Part shown: in pieces, positions 7,511-16,273 of the stretch | How positions within the stretch are numbered: the first letter of the stretch is position 1 | How the letters are laid out: every line of letters begins with the position of its first letter | IMG/VR virus record: IMGVR_UViG_3300032282_005433 | Coordinates: 1-64,000 of that record | DNA from: a virus | Length of the DNA stretch: 64,000 nt | Reading direction: 5' to 3' (one strand) | Notes under the pieces: generated by a model | Seen by the model: the letters and a program-made list of their open reading frames with translations, nothing else | Database searches by the model: none | Told to the model about the DNA's origin: nothing | Program-made: the position numbers and the translations under genes

Positions 7511-10297
7511 ATGATATCTAACGAAGAGATTGAATCATTCCTATTAGGTAATGACCCCGAAGAATTTATTGTAGCAATCGAATTTGACTACTTATCTAAT
7601 TCAATTTACAAAATCAAAGAAATTCCTGGTAAAGGAAAAGAAATTAGAAAAGACACATTTATCCCATTTGCTTGGGTTGGTGATTTACGCGGACTAAAGT
7701 TTTATAATGACTCCAAAGGAGTTCAGAAAGAAGCCATGACTAAGTATGGTATTATGATTGAGAAATTAGAAACTCATGATAATGAAAGGCTTAATAATGG
7801 TATGACTTTTATGGTTAAATCATTAAAAGGTTATAGAGAGTTAATTCAATTTTTTAGGGATGGTGGATGTGACCCTTGGGGTGATAGGGCAAAAGATAAA
7901 ATTATAATTCTACCTCCTGTAGAACAATATTTAATTGCAAGAGAAAAAAGATTATTTAAAGGATTTGAAGATTACAATCAAATTACTCGACTTGTATTTG
8001 ACTTGGAAACAACTTCATTAGAACCTGAAAATGGTCAGATATTCATGATTGGTATAAAAACCAATAAAGGGTATCATAGGGTTATTGAATGTATTGATGA
8101 GGACCAAGAAAAGGGTGCAATTATAGAATTCTTCAAGGTTATTGATGAGTTAAAACCAAGTATTATTTCGGGTTATAATTCAGCAAACTTCGACTGGCAT
8201 TGGATATTTGAAAGATGTAGAATTTTAAAGATTGACCCTAAAAAGATTTGTAAATCTTTACACCCCCAACATTCGTTTACAAGAAAAGATAGTATGTTAA
8301 AACTTGCCAACGAGGTTGAAAATTTTGTTCAGACATCGATATGGGGTTATAATAGTATTGATATTATTCATGCTGTTCGTAGAGCTCAAGCGATTAATTC
8401 AAGTATTAAGAGTGCTGGTTTGAAATACATTACAAAATATATTAAATCGGAATCTGCAGACCGAGTTTATATTGAACATGAGAATATTGGTAAAATGTAT
8501 ACTAACAAAGAAGAATATTGGTTGAATGTTACTAATGGTAATTACAAAAAAGCAACAGAGTATACTGATTTAGATATAAAGTTCCCTGGAATATATCAGA
8601 AAATAACAGGGGATAAGTTGGTTGAAATGTATCTTGATGATGACTTGGATGAAACTTTAAAAGTTGACCATGAGTTTAATCAGGCATCGTTTTTGTTAGC
8701 TTCGATGATTCCAACAACATATGAAAGGGTTTCTACAATGGGTACTGCAACATTATGGAAAATGTTAATGTTGGCTTGGTCTTATAAACATAATTTGGCC
8801 ATTCCCGCAAAACAAGGTAAAACTGATTTTGTCGGTGGTTTATCTAGATTGTTAAAAGTGGGATACTCAAAGAATGTTTTAAAACTTGACTTTAGTTCAC
8901 TATATCCATCAATCCAATTGGTTCATGATGTATTTCCTGAATGTGATGTTACGGGGGCGATGAAAGGAATGTTAAAGTATTTTAGAGATACCCGTATCAA
9001 ATACAAAGAACTTGCGGAAAAGTATTATACTACTGACCCTGAAAAGTCTGCGTCATACGGTAACAAACAATTACCGATTAAGATATTCATTAACTCAATG
9101 TTCGGTGCGTTATCGGCACCTCAAGTTTATGCTTGGGGGGATATGTTTATGGGAGAACAAATTACCTGTACAGGTAGACAATATCTTCGTCAAATGATTA
9201 AATTCTTTATGTCTCGTGGATATACCCCTCTGGTGATGGATACGGATGGTGTAAACTTCTCATCTCCTGATAACGTGGATGAACACACGTATATTGGTAG
9301 GGGTCTAAATTGGAAGGTTAAAGAGGGTTTAGAATATACTGGTCCTGAAGCGGATGTGGCAGAATATAACGATATTTTTATGAGAGGTGAAATGGCTCTT
9401 GATACTGATGGTGTTTGGCCGTCATGTATTAATTTGGCTCGTAAGAATTATGCGGTAATGGATTCAAAAGGAAAAATAAAATTGACAGGTAATAGTATTA
9501 AATCAAAAAAACTTCCTTTATATATTGAAGAATTTTTGGATATTGGAATTAAGTTTTTATTACAAGGAGACGGGAAATCATTTGTAGAATATTACTACGA
9601 GTACCTACAGGTAATATTTGATAAAAAAATACCGTTAAGTAAAATCGCACAAAGAGCTAAAGTTAAATTAACTCTTGATGATTATAAAAAAAGGTTATCA
9701 ACTAAGACTAAATCCGGTAATAGTATGAGTAGAATGGCTCATATGGAACTTGCAATACAAAATAACTTGAGTGTTAACTTAGGAGATGTTATTATGTATG
9801 TTAATAACGGAACTAAAGCATCTCAGGGTGATGTTCAAAAGATGACTGTAAAACAAATAAAAGATACAAACGCCGTTAATTTATTTAACAATCCAAAATC
9901 TAAACCTATCACAGATGGTGTAATGGTTAATTGTTATATGTTAGATAAAGATATTTTGGATACAGACCCTAAGTTAACTGGAGATTATAATGTACCAAGA
10001 GCAATTGCAACATTTAATAAAAGAATTGAACCTTTAATGGTTGTTTTTAAAGATGAAGTTAGAAATGGATTAATTGTTAGTGACCCTGCCGAAAGAGGTA
10101 TATTTACAACGTCCCAATGTGAACTTATAAATGGACATCCATTAGACGAAGGTTCTCAAGATAGTTTAGAAGAAGTTATGACATTATCTGACGGGGAAAT
10201 ATCTTACTGGGAAAAAAGAGGCCTTGATTCAAATTATATGTATAAATTGGCTGAAGAAGGCTGGGAAGATAAATTAAGATTGCTTCAACCCGTCTGA
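7511..10297 (+). CDS. gp43: DNA polymerase, family B (T4 gp43-like)
   Basis: A 928-residue replicative polymerase close to the length of T4 gp43. The 3'-5' exonuclease is intact: Exo I FDLET (D164, E166), Exo II NSANFD (D228) and Exo III YTDLD (Y351, D355). The polymerase motifs are also intact: motif A DFSSLYPSI (D460), motif B K524 to G532 (KIFINSMFG) and motif C DTDGV (D577, D579). No intein interrupts it. It copies the phage genome with gp41 and gp32, both encoded further right. Its 3' end overlaps the convergent gene at 10,274 by 24 bases. Confidence 0.96.
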   Translation: MISNEEIESFLLGNDPEEFIVAIEFDYLSNSIYKIKEIPGKGKEIRKDTFIPFAWVGDLRGLKFYNDSKGVQKEAMTKYGIMIEKLETHDNERLNNGMTFMVKSLKGYRELIQFFRDGGCDPWGDRAKDKIIILPPVEQYLIAREKRLFKGFEDYNQITRLVFDLETTSLEPENGQIFMIGIKTNKGYHRVIECIDEDQEKGAIIEFFKVIDELKPSIISGYNSANFDWHWIFERCRILKIDPKKICKSLHPQHSFTRKDSMLKLANEVENFVQTSIWGYNSIDIIHAVRRAQAINSSIKSAGLKYITKYIKSESADRVYIEHENIGKMYTNKEEYWLNVTNGNYKKATEYTDLDIKFPGIYQKITGDKLVEMYLDDDLDETLKVDHEFNQASFLLASMIPTTYERVSTMGTATLWKMLMLAWSYKHNLAIPAKQGKTDFVGGLSRLLKVGYSKNVLKLDFSSLYPSIQLVHDVFPECDVTGAMKGMLKYFRDTRIKYKELAEKYYTTDPEKSASYGNKQLPIKIFINSMFGALSAPQVYAWGDMFMGEQITCTGRQYLRQMIKFFMSRGYTPLVMDTDGVNFSSPDNVDEHTYIGRGLNWKVKEGLEYTGPEADVAEYNDIFMRGEMALDTDGVWPSCINLARKNYAVMDSKGKIKLTGNSIKSKKLPLYIEEFLDIGIKFLLQGDGKSFVEYYYEYLQVIFDKKIPLSKIAQRAKVKLTLDDYKKRLSTKTKSGNSMSRMAHMELAIQNNLSVNLGDVIMYVNNGTKASQGDVQKMTVKQIKDTNAVNLFNNPKSKPITDGVMVNCYMLDKDILDTDPKLTGDYNVPRAIATFNKRIEPLMVVFKDEVRNGLIVSDPAERGIFTTSQCELINGHPLDEGSQDSLEEVMTLSDGEISYWEKRGLDSNYMYKLAEEGWEDKLRLLQPV

Positions 10298-10609
10298 ACT
10301 TAAAATATACCAACTACCTCCACAAAATCTAAATTCAACACAAGCGTATCTGTCCAATAAAATTTCATCATAGTCTTCATCAATTCTATTAACATCAGGT
10401 CTTATTGTTGTTCTAATCATTGATTTAACAACAATATGGTCTGTTGTTTTTGAATTTAAAATAACTATAGATTCCGATACTCCCATCGTTATAATACAAT
10501 CTTCTCCGTTTGTACTATATTCTAATTCGGAAATTAATGATACTTCTGAAGTGTTAATTATTTCTCCGTTAATAATTTTTTGTGCGGGTATTGTTCTTAT
10601 TATTGCCAT
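10274..10609 (-). CDS. Hypothetical protein, probably virion-associated
   Basis: A 111-residue beta-rich protein without cysteine clusters or membrane segments. Its C-terminal segment ACVEFRFCGGSWYILSSDG has the look of a beta-propeller blade or collar-like domain often seen at the ends of phage structural proteins. Its start lies 6 bases after the stop of the neck-like gene upstream on the same strand, so the two are co-transcribed and it is probably a minor structural protein. The 3' end overlaps that of the polymerase gene on the other strand. No family was recognised. Confidence 0.6.
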   Translation of the reverse strand: MAIIRTIPAQKIINGEIINTSEVSLISELEYSTNGEDCIITMGVSESIVILNSKTTDHIVVKSMIRTTIRPDVNRIDEDYDEILLDRYACVEFRFCGGSWYILSSDGLKQS

Positions 10610-10615
10610 AAATAA

Positions 10616-11731
10616 TTATATTACATATATTTGTCTTGGGAAAGCCCTAAACTTCATTTGTTTATTTAAATTTTCCGCAATTAAAGCCTCTTTTTCCATT
10701 TGTTTTTCAGGCCTTAATCTTTCAAGTCGTAATTTTAATTCTTCTTCTAATTTTGTTTTTTCATCTTTTCCTTCTGTTAAAAGACTGGTATAATCCATTG
10801 TAATTTCGGAATCAGGTGTTTTTAAGTTACCACTATATTTTCCTCTAACTCTACCTAGCGTTTCTTTAACGTATGCGGTAAACCATCTTCTTACCCATTG
10901 TTGTGCCGGCACATTTAAGTCCACCCAATTTAATTCTTCAAGAGGAACATCAGAAGGTAATTTTATTACATCTTTATTTTGTTTTAAACACGCTGCTCTA
11001 TCGTCAGGTCCTACATCATAATACCAATACCAAACAGCCTTTCCTACGTACATACTATAATTATTCCAATTAAATCTTCCTCCAGGTGTATTATATAACA
11101 TAACATTTTTCTTACCATCAGGTAATCCTGTAACTCTATATGTTAATGAGCCACCTAATATTCTGTTAAGAATATTGGCTTCTTGCATTCTGATTAAATA
11201 ATCAAATCCTGACATCATATAATAAGAACCTTGATTACCCATTTGAGCAAATCCTGCTTGGTCACCACCAAGTCCTATACCACCACCAACACCAGCAAAC
11301 CCACCCAAACCAAATGCGGTCCAAGCCTGATTACTAAACCAAAGAAGTTCATTTATTTCTCTACCAGCAGGTATTTCGTAATTCTGTGTGTTGGCACTTA
11401 ATACAAAATAATCCTTTTTTAAAACCCACGGACCCATTGTTTGTAAACCAACAATTTTTGAATATGAATAAGCAAACTGTTGTTCAAAATCCATAGTTCT
11501 TGTTATCAACGCATTTGCTACGGATTTTTCAGACATATTTAAGTTAACTAAATTAACCCATTGACTTTCTATGAGCCAATCTAAAGTATATTGTTCATAG
11601 TCTTGAATAGAAAGTTCCATTAAAGAATCCATCATTTCATCTTCAATTTCAACACTTCTTAATGGAGCCCCCAATAAATGTCTAACTCTTGTATATATTT
11701 TCGACCTTTCTGGTTCTGGTATTACAGGCAT
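10616..11731 (-). CDS. Putative neck / head-tail connector protein
   Basis: A 371-residue structural protein. The N-terminus IYTRVRHLLGAPLRSVEIED, with following helices, resembles head-tail adaptor proteins. The middle has MGPWVLKKDYFVLSANTQNYEIP, then a Gly-rich stretch, and the C-terminus is a charged helix rich in Lys, Glu and Leu. I suggest a T4 gp13-like neck role because it lies beside gp14/gp15-like candidates, but the family match is not secure. The frame stays open to 11,758; however a TATTTAT promoter motif lies in that extension at 11,745-11,752, so the ATG at 11,731 is preferred. Confidence 0.6.
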   Translation of the reverse strand: MPVIPEPERSKIYTRVRHLLGAPLRSVEIEDEMMDSLMELSIQDYEQYTLDWLIESQWVNLVNLNMSEKSVANALITRTMDFEQQFAYSYSKIVGLQTMGPWVLKKDYFVLSANTQNYEIPAGREINELLWFSNQAWTAFGLGGFAGVGGGIGLGGDQAGFAQMGNQGSYYMMSGFDYLIRMQEANILNRILGGSLTYRVTGLPDGKKNVMLYNTPGGRFNWNNYSMYVGKAVWYWYYDVGPDDRAACLKQNKDVIKLPSDVPLEELNWVDLNVPAQQWVRRWFTAYVKETLGRVRGKYSGNLKTPDSEITMDYTSLLTEGKDEKTKLEEELKLRLERLRPEKQMEKEALIAENLNKQMKFRAFPRQIYVI

Positions 11732-11744
11732 ATCTTTTTTTATA

Positions 11745-11752
11745 ATAAATAT
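11745..11752 (-). promoter_or_regulatory. ATATTTAT promoter motif, minus strand
   Basis: On the minus strand ATATTTAT ends 13 bases upstream of the preferred ATG at 11,731. It shows that the motif follows gene orientation, since this gene is transcribed leftward. It lies within the longer open frame and is the main reason for choosing the shorter start. Confidence 0.5.
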
Positions 11753-11794
11753 CATCAATAATGTTCTATTTCACATATTGACTATGACATATAA

Positions 11795-13552
11795 TTATTG
11801 TCTTAACTCATTAATTCTTTGTAATATTTCTTCAGCTGCGTTTGCGGAGTTTTGATTATCCCCCATTACTGTGGCAATTACTTGTTTTTTATTATTTAAT
11901 ATGTCGTATATGACACCTTCAATTGTATTTTCAAATATCGGGTAGTAAACCAAAACATTATTTTTTTGACCGTATCTATAACTACGGTCTTCTGCTTGTG
12001 AGTGGTCTGAAGGTAAAAAAGATAAATCATTCATTATGACAGCTTCAGCGGCTGTTAGTGTAATACCAACACCTGCCGCTTTAATATTACCAACAAATAC
12101 TTTTATTTTTTCATTTTCTTGAAATTGGTCAACGCTGTTTTGTTTTTCTATTTTTGACATTGTCCCATTTAACTTAACGGCAATTTTACCAAAGTGTTGG
12201 GTTATCTTTTCTAAAGATTCTGTAAAATTACAAAATATGATTACTTTTTTTCCTTGTTCAATAATATTTTCAGCCAATTCAATTGTCTGTTCTATTTTTT
12301 CATTGGCGATGATTTGTCGTATCTTTGTAAGTTTTGTAAATTGAATTGTTAATGATTTTGATTCTTCAGGATTTTTATCATACCAATCATAATATTCACC
12401 CATAACTTCTTCATATTCTTTAGATTTTAATCTAAGATAGATTGGTGTGATTATTTTTTCAGGTAAATCAAGAACATCTTCTTTTAATCTTCTTAAGATT
12501 GTTGGAGCTGTCCTATCTCTTAATTCTTCCAAATTTGATGCTCCAACAACGTTCCAAACTTTTCTACCCCCGACATTAAATTGATATCCTTGACAATATC
12601 TAATGGCATAAGCCATCCAATTTTTTGCGGTAGGAGAATCAACCAAACTTAATAAATTAAAATAATCAATAGGTCTAGATGTCATCGGTGTACCCGATAA
12701 TAACCATAACCTGTCAATATTTTTTACAAAATCATTAATTAGTTTTGTTCTTTGTGCTGTAACATTTTTGATATAGTGTGCTTCATCAATAATAACCAAA
12801 TCAAAATTGGCTCTAACAATTTCTGACTTATCTTTCTTTTTAATTTCATGGAAGTTTTTTATTATGTCGTAATTTATAATAACAAAATCGTGTTCTGTAC
12901 TAAAGTTTTTACCTTCAGAAATAAACACCGACTTATCTGTATAATTTTCAATCTCTCTTTTCCAATTTATTTTTAAAGTTGCCGGACAAATTATCAGAAC
13001 TTTTTTTACGCCAGACTCTAAAGCCGCAATAATTGTACTGGTGGTTTTTCCAAGACCCATATCATCGGCCAAAATAAATTTTTTATTTTCAACTAACTTT
13101 TGAATCGCTTCTTTTTGATGTGGTAATGGAGGACGATTAGAATATTTTTCATAATTAATGACAACATCTTTTACTGTGTTATCTTTAATAATTGATGCCT
13201 TTGGTAACCAAAAATCGTGAAGTTGTTCTGTTTCAAAAACTTTTCCCCAAACATGGTAAGCCTTTTCTTTATCTGCTAATAATTTTTCAATCCAAACTTT
13301 TTCAGGTATTTGTGTATATAATTTATCATCAGCCAATTTTTGTGCAAAATATGTATCTAATATTACCCACTTTTTTGCAACCTTTGGGGGATTGTCGTGA
13401 AAATTAATTATATATTCAGACTGACTTCTTGTTGGATAAAACTTTTTATTAATTTGAGATTTTCTTTTTAATTCAAAGATATAGTTATTACCTCCATCAT
13501 ATGTTTCAAGGATGGACATTGCTTTTGACTCTAAACTTATTTCTTTATTCAT
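11795..13552 (-). CDS. SNF2-family DNA helicase/translocase
   Basis: A 585-residue superfamily 2 ATPase of the SNF2 branch. Motif I ADDMGLGKTT lies near residues 160-169, motif II IIDEAHYIKN near 254-263 and motif III LLSGTPMT soon after. The C-terminal RecA domain has motif IV-VI features, including QAEDRSYRYGQ, the SNF2 signature QAxxRxxRxGQ. The length and an N-terminal extension of about 140 residues resemble SMARCAL1-like enzymes that remodel forks. It may do the fork-remodelling work of T4 UvsW. Its start overlaps the stop of the SET gene in a TAATG junction, so the two are translationally coupled. Confidence 0.92.
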   Translation of the reverse strand: MNKEISLESKAMSILETYDGGNNYIFELKRKSQINKKFYPTRSQSEYIINFHDNPPKVAKKWVILDTYFAQKLADDKLYTQIPEKVWIEKLLADKEKAYHVWGKVFETEQLHDFWLPKASIIKDNTVKDVVINYEKYSNRPPLPHQKEAIQKLVENKKFILADDMGLGKTTSTIIAALESGVKKVLIICPATLKINWKREIENYTDKSVFISEGKNFSTEHDFVIINYDIIKNFHEIKKKDKSEIVRANFDLVIIDEAHYIKNVTAQRTKLINDFVKNIDRLWLLSGTPMTSRPIDYFNLLSLVDSPTAKNWMAYAIRYCQGYQFNVGGRKVWNVVGASNLEELRDRTAPTILRRLKEDVLDLPEKIITPIYLRLKSKEYEEVMGEYYDWYDKNPEESKSLTIQFTKLTKIRQIIANEKIEQTIELAENIIEQGKKVIIFCNFTESLEKITQHFGKIAVKLNGTMSKIEKQNSVDQFQENEKIKVFVGNIKAAGVGITLTAAEAVIMNDLSFLPSDHSQAEDRSYRYGQKNNVLVYYPIFENTIEGVIYDILNNKKQVIATVMGDNQNSANAAEEILQRINELRQ

Positions 13553-13953
13553 TAAATTAATTTAGTATGAGGCCTATCTTTCCAATAAAATTCATCACCA
13601 TAAAAAACAAAAATTTCTTCGTCTGATTGAATGTCTTTAATTGAAAAAAATTCAAGTGTTTTGTTTATGTAGTTTGCCTTCCACCTTGCACTTGGATTAG
13701 TACTATGGTTATAAAGACTACCAAATCCTAAACAAATAACTTGTTCTGTCCATTGATTAGTTTCTGGAGGCCAATTAAATGTGTAGTCAAATAAAATATT
13801 ATTATTAATATATTCTTGAGGTGTAACATCTAAACGTATCAAAGGGCATTCTTCTATTAATTCTCCTTTTTTTATGAATTTAGATGAAAAAACCCCCAAT
13901 CCATGTATAGTACTTTTAGATACATATGTTTTATTTGACGGTAAAATCTTCAT
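13552..13953 (-). CDS. SET-domain protein (putative lysine methyltransferase)
   Basis: A 133-residue stand-alone SET domain. The N-terminal motif IHGLGVFSSKFIKKGELIEE binds SAM in SET enzymes. The central YNHSTNPSARW matches the NHS-x-x-PNA core, and EEIFVFYGDEFYW matches the GEELTxxYG motif with its catalytic tyrosine. SET enzymes methylate protein lysines; the target is unknown. The frame continues upstream to 14,025, but that part is hydrophobic junk-like sequence crossing the intergenic promoters, so the ATG at 13,953 is chosen. It is coupled to the SNF2 helicase. Pre-SET and post-SET cysteines are absent. Confidence 0.82.
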   Translation of the reverse strand: MKILPSNKTYVSKSTIHGLGVFSSKFIKKGELIEECPLIRLDVTPQEYINNNILFDYTFNWPPETNQWTEQVICLGFGSLYNHSTNPSARWKANYINKTLEFFSIKDIQSDEEIFVFYGDEFYWKDRPHTKLI

Positions 13954-13969
13954 AAAAAACTTTGAGTTA

Positions 13970-13998
13970 ATTATAACAATAATTTGAATATTTATCAA
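13970..13998 (-). promoter_or_regulatory. Possible sigma70-like promoter for the SET-SNF2 unit
   Basis: On the minus strand TTGATA (13,998-13,993) is followed after exactly 17 bases by TATAAT (13,975-13,970), about 16 bases before the SET start codon. This is a textbook sigma70 arrangement, but Bacteroidetes sigma factors prefer a different -7 box, and AT-rich DNA yields such matches by chance. It overlaps the plus-strand TATTTAT motif. Confidence 0.35.
13989..13995 (+). promoter_or_regulatory. TATTTAT promoter motif
   Basis: TATTTAT lies 24 bases upstream of the ATG at 14,020. Between motif and start is CAATAAGGAAAAAATAAACATA, whose AAGGA is one of the few Shine-Dalgarno-like stretches in the window. 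The motif shares bases with the -35 of the divergent minus-strand promoter. Confidence 0.5.
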
Positions 13999-14019
13999 TA
14001 AGGAAAAAATAAACATAAT

Positions 14020-14532
14020 ATGCAAAAATTAGTTCCAGTAACACGTCTCGGTAAATTCTTTGGTGATGAAGATTATAATTTAGATATTAATATGGGTGAA
14101 GAATGGTTGTTGGGAGATATGAATTTTACAATAATATTGTATCGTGTTGATAGGTATAAAACAAAAACGGATGATGTTTATGGTGAAGCATTAAAAGACG
14201 GAATTCAATTTTTGTCCCCTATTGAACTTAAAGGTTATGTTCAGATTATGGCTCCAACAAATCAAAAACTTGGAACTTCAAAAGTTCAACAAGATGAGCC
14301 AGGAAATTTAAGATTCTCTATTTATCAACAAACCCTTAGTGAAATGGATGTTGATATTCAGTTTGGAGATTATATTGGATATTATGAAAATGAGAAAAAG
14401 GTAAGATACTATAGTGTGTCTGATGATGGTAGGGTGGTTTCAGATAATAAACATAACTATGGAGGTGTTCGTCCTTTTTATAGAACGGTTATAGCAACTC
14501 CTGTAAATGAAAACGAATTTAGAGGAATATAA
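14020..14532 (+). CDS. Putative neck / virion structural protein
   Basis: A 170-residue protein at the start of the rightward tail operon. It is rich in beta-strand and aromatic residues (GEEWLLGDMNFTIILYRVDRYKT; VQFGDYIGYYENEKKVRYYSV). Position between a gp13-like candidate and a gp15-like candidate suggests a gp14-like neck or head-completion role, but no motif makes this certain. It is followed after 6 bases by the next gene. There are no cysteines or membrane segments. Confidence 0.6.
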   Translation: MQKLVPVTRLGKFFGDEDYNLDINMGEEWLLGDMNFTIILYRVDRYKTKTDDVYGEALKDGIQFLSPIELKGYVQIMAPTNQKLGTSKVQQDEPGNLRFSIYQQTLSEMDVDIQFGDYIGYYENEKKVRYYSVSDDGRVVSDNKHNYGGVRPFYRTVIATPVNENEFRGI

Positions 14533-14538
14533 AATATT

Positions 14539-14952
14539 ATGAAAATTGTTATTAACGAATCTCAATTTGATTCTTTATTTATAGGTAAAAAAGTTATGGT
14601 TTATTATAATCTACATAAACATACTTTTTCGGTAACATATGACGGTAAAGTTATTATGCATGCCGATTATGTTAAACTTGGCGATGTTGAGTTTAGAGTT
14701 AGACAAGGGGGTAAAGAAAAAGTTAGGGTTGAAAAAAGTAAAAATGTTCATGCCTTTGTAATAGGTAAATTATTAGATTATTGTGAATTTCCTTGTGATG
14801 ATTTACCTGTAAATACATTTGGAAAAATTGTAACATACAATCCTTATATGTTTGATAGTTTTGTATATAAAGATAATCAAGAACCAGTTTATTCTGCAAA
14901 TGAAGTTAATATGATAAATTCTAAAGATAAAATATTTGTAACAAAAAAATAA
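14539..14952 (+). CDS. Conserved-type phage hypothetical protein
   Basis: A 137-residue protein starting MKIVINESQFDSLF. Its middle has YNLHKHTFSV, then HADYVKLGDVEFRV, and a KNVHAFVIGKL motif. This layout resembles a small protein found in many unrelated phages whose function is unknown; I make the comparison from memory. It sits between two putative neck/tail-terminator genes with 6- and 2-base gaps, so it is expressed with them. It may be non-structural despite its position. Confidence 0.6.
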   Translation: MKIVINESQFDSLFIGKKVMVYYNLHKHTFSVTYDGKVIMHADYVKLGDVEFRVRQGGKEKVRVEKSKNVHAFVIGKLLDYCEFPCDDLPVNTFGKIVTYNPYMFDSFVYKDNQEPVYSANEVNMINSKDKIFVTKK

Positions 14953-14954
14953 TT

Positions 14955-15995
14955 ATGGGGTTTCCAAAACAAATAAAAAAAACATTGCCGTTAGTTCCAA
15001 AAAAAGAACTATCTGAACGCAGACATCAATTATTAGAATATATTAATAAGGATGGAACGTATCTACCTAAATCAGTATTGCATGCAGATTTGGATAGAGG
15101 AATGTTAGATTTTGTTAAAAACGATTTAGCAGTTGTAAGTGAGGGTGCAATTGTGCCTATGATTGATATTATGATTACAACACAAAACTGGTCTCAGTTT
15201 GCGGAAACAGGAACTTTTCAAGATAACGATTTAAATGTTAAACTCCCATTTATAACTGTTGTTAGAAGTCCCGAAGTTAAATACGGAACAAACCCGTCAC
15301 TTCAATATACAATACCAAATAGAAAACAATTTTATTACGCATCAGTTCCAACTTGGGACGGAAACAGACAAGGTATGGATATATACACAATACCACAACC
15401 TGTACCTGTAGATATTAATTATAGTGTAAAAATTATTTGTAATAGGATGAGAGAATTAAATCAACTTAATAAAGTTGTTTTACAAAAATTTTCTTCAAGA
15501 CAATCATACACTTTTATTAAAGGACAATACGTTCCAATAATAATGAATAATATTTCTGACGAATCTGTTATGGATTTAGACAAAAGAAAATATTATATAC
15601 AAAATTATGATTTTACAATGTTGGGATATCTAATTGATGAAGAAGAGTTTCAAGTTAAACCCGCCATTTCAAGAGTGGTTCAATTATTTGAATTTGATAC
15701 AAGTACATTAAAAAAGAAACCTTTGAGGTTTCCTGAAAATCCTGACGAATTTAAATTAGATTTTTTATTTGTCGTTGGTAATAATATATTAAGCGATGTT
15801 ACGGATTTTACCGCAAATATGAATTTAGTATCAACAGAGAATGTTGACTCATTTGATGTTTATATAAATAACAATTATTATGGTAGTGACGTAGAAATAA
15901 TTCAAATTACAACAAACGATATTCTAAGAATTGAAGTAACCAAAAATGATGATACAAAAGATGCAACAATTATTTATAATTGTAAGTTAGTTTAA
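14955..15995 (+). CDS. Putative tail sheath terminator (T4 gp15-like)
   Basis: A 346-residue protein. The central part (about residues 110-250) follows the plan of T4 gp15: a proline-rich start, PVPVDINYSVKIIC, helix RMRELNQLNKVVLQKF, then GQYVPIIM, SDESVMDLDKRKYYIQNYDFTMLGYL and a FQVKPAISR end. gp15 caps the tail sheath and joins it to the neck. The C-terminal 90 residues form an extra beta domain not expected in T4. Its position just before the sheath gene supports the call. The last 4 bases overlap the convergent small gene on the minus strand. Confidence 0.55.
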   Translation: MGFPKQIKKTLPLVPKKELSERRHQLLEYINKDGTYLPKSVLHADLDRGMLDFVKNDLAVVSEGAIVPMIDIMITTQNWSQFAETGTFQDNDLNVKLPFITVVRSPEVKYGTNPSLQYTIPNRKQFYYASVPTWDGNRQGMDIYTIPQPVPVDINYSVKIICNRMRELNQLNKVVLQKFSSRQSYTFIKGQYVPIIMNNISDESVMDLDKRKYYIQNYDFTMLGYLIDEEEFQVKPAISRVVQLFEFDTSTLKKKPLRFPENPDEFKLDFLFVVGNNILSDVTDFTANMNLVSTENVDSFDVYINNNYYGSDVEIIQITTNDILRIEVTKNDDTKDATIIYNCKLV

Positions 15996-16153
15996 TTCTC
16001 ACCATAGATATCTTTCTTCTCTTTACACTTTTCAAAAATCAAATTTTCCAAAAATTTATAAATCTTAATACCCCTCTTATCACAGTATTTTTTTAACACA
16101 TCATGTGATTCTGGGGATATTTTAATGTTCTTTATTTCCTTCTTTACTTTCAT
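15992..16153 (-). CDS. Small putative ribbon-helix-helix protein
   Basis: A 53-residue basic protein read from the ATG at 16,153; the frame extends to 16,186. The part NIKISPESHDVLKKYCDKRG with helix KIYKFLENLIFEKC has the strand-helix-helix pattern of RHH DNA-binding proteins or antitoxin-like regulators. It is the only minus-strand gene within the tail operon and overlaps the stop of the gp15-like gene. Upstream, at about 16,189-16,196 on the minus strand, TATATTTG matches the Bacteroidetes -7 box, and it lies too close to 16,186 to allow a leader, which favours the inner start. It might regulate the adjacent sheath promoter. Confidence 0.55.
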   Translation of the reverse strand: MKVKKEIKNIKISPESHDVLKKYCDKRGIKIYKFLENLIFEKCKEKKDIYGEN

Positions 16154-16188
16154 AGGTAGAAAAAAGGCAGAATTTATTCTCACCATTT

Positions 16189-16196
16189 ACAAATAT
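16189..16196 (-). promoter_or_regulatory. Possible host-type -7 box (TATATTTG)
   Basis: Minus-strand TATATTTG is an exact fit to the Bacteroidetes -7 consensus TAnnTTTG. A TTG lies upstream but at short spacing (about 11 bases), so the -33 element is not convincing. It would drive the small minus-strand gene. Confidence 0.3.
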
Positions 16197-16232
16197 ATAT
16201 TTAAAAGTCAAGTTTTTTCACATTCTATTGAA

Positions 16233-16239
16233 TATTTAT
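16233..16239 (+). promoter_or_regulatory. TATTTAT promoter motif of the sheath gene
   Basis: TATTTAT, preceded by GAA, lies 34 bases upstream of the sheath ATG at 16,274. The leader is A-rich with no Shine-Dalgarno sequence. This should be one of the strongest late promoters because the sheath is made in many copies. Confidence 0.55.
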
Positions 16240-16273
16240 CATTAAAATAAATCCATAATAGAATTATTAAATA

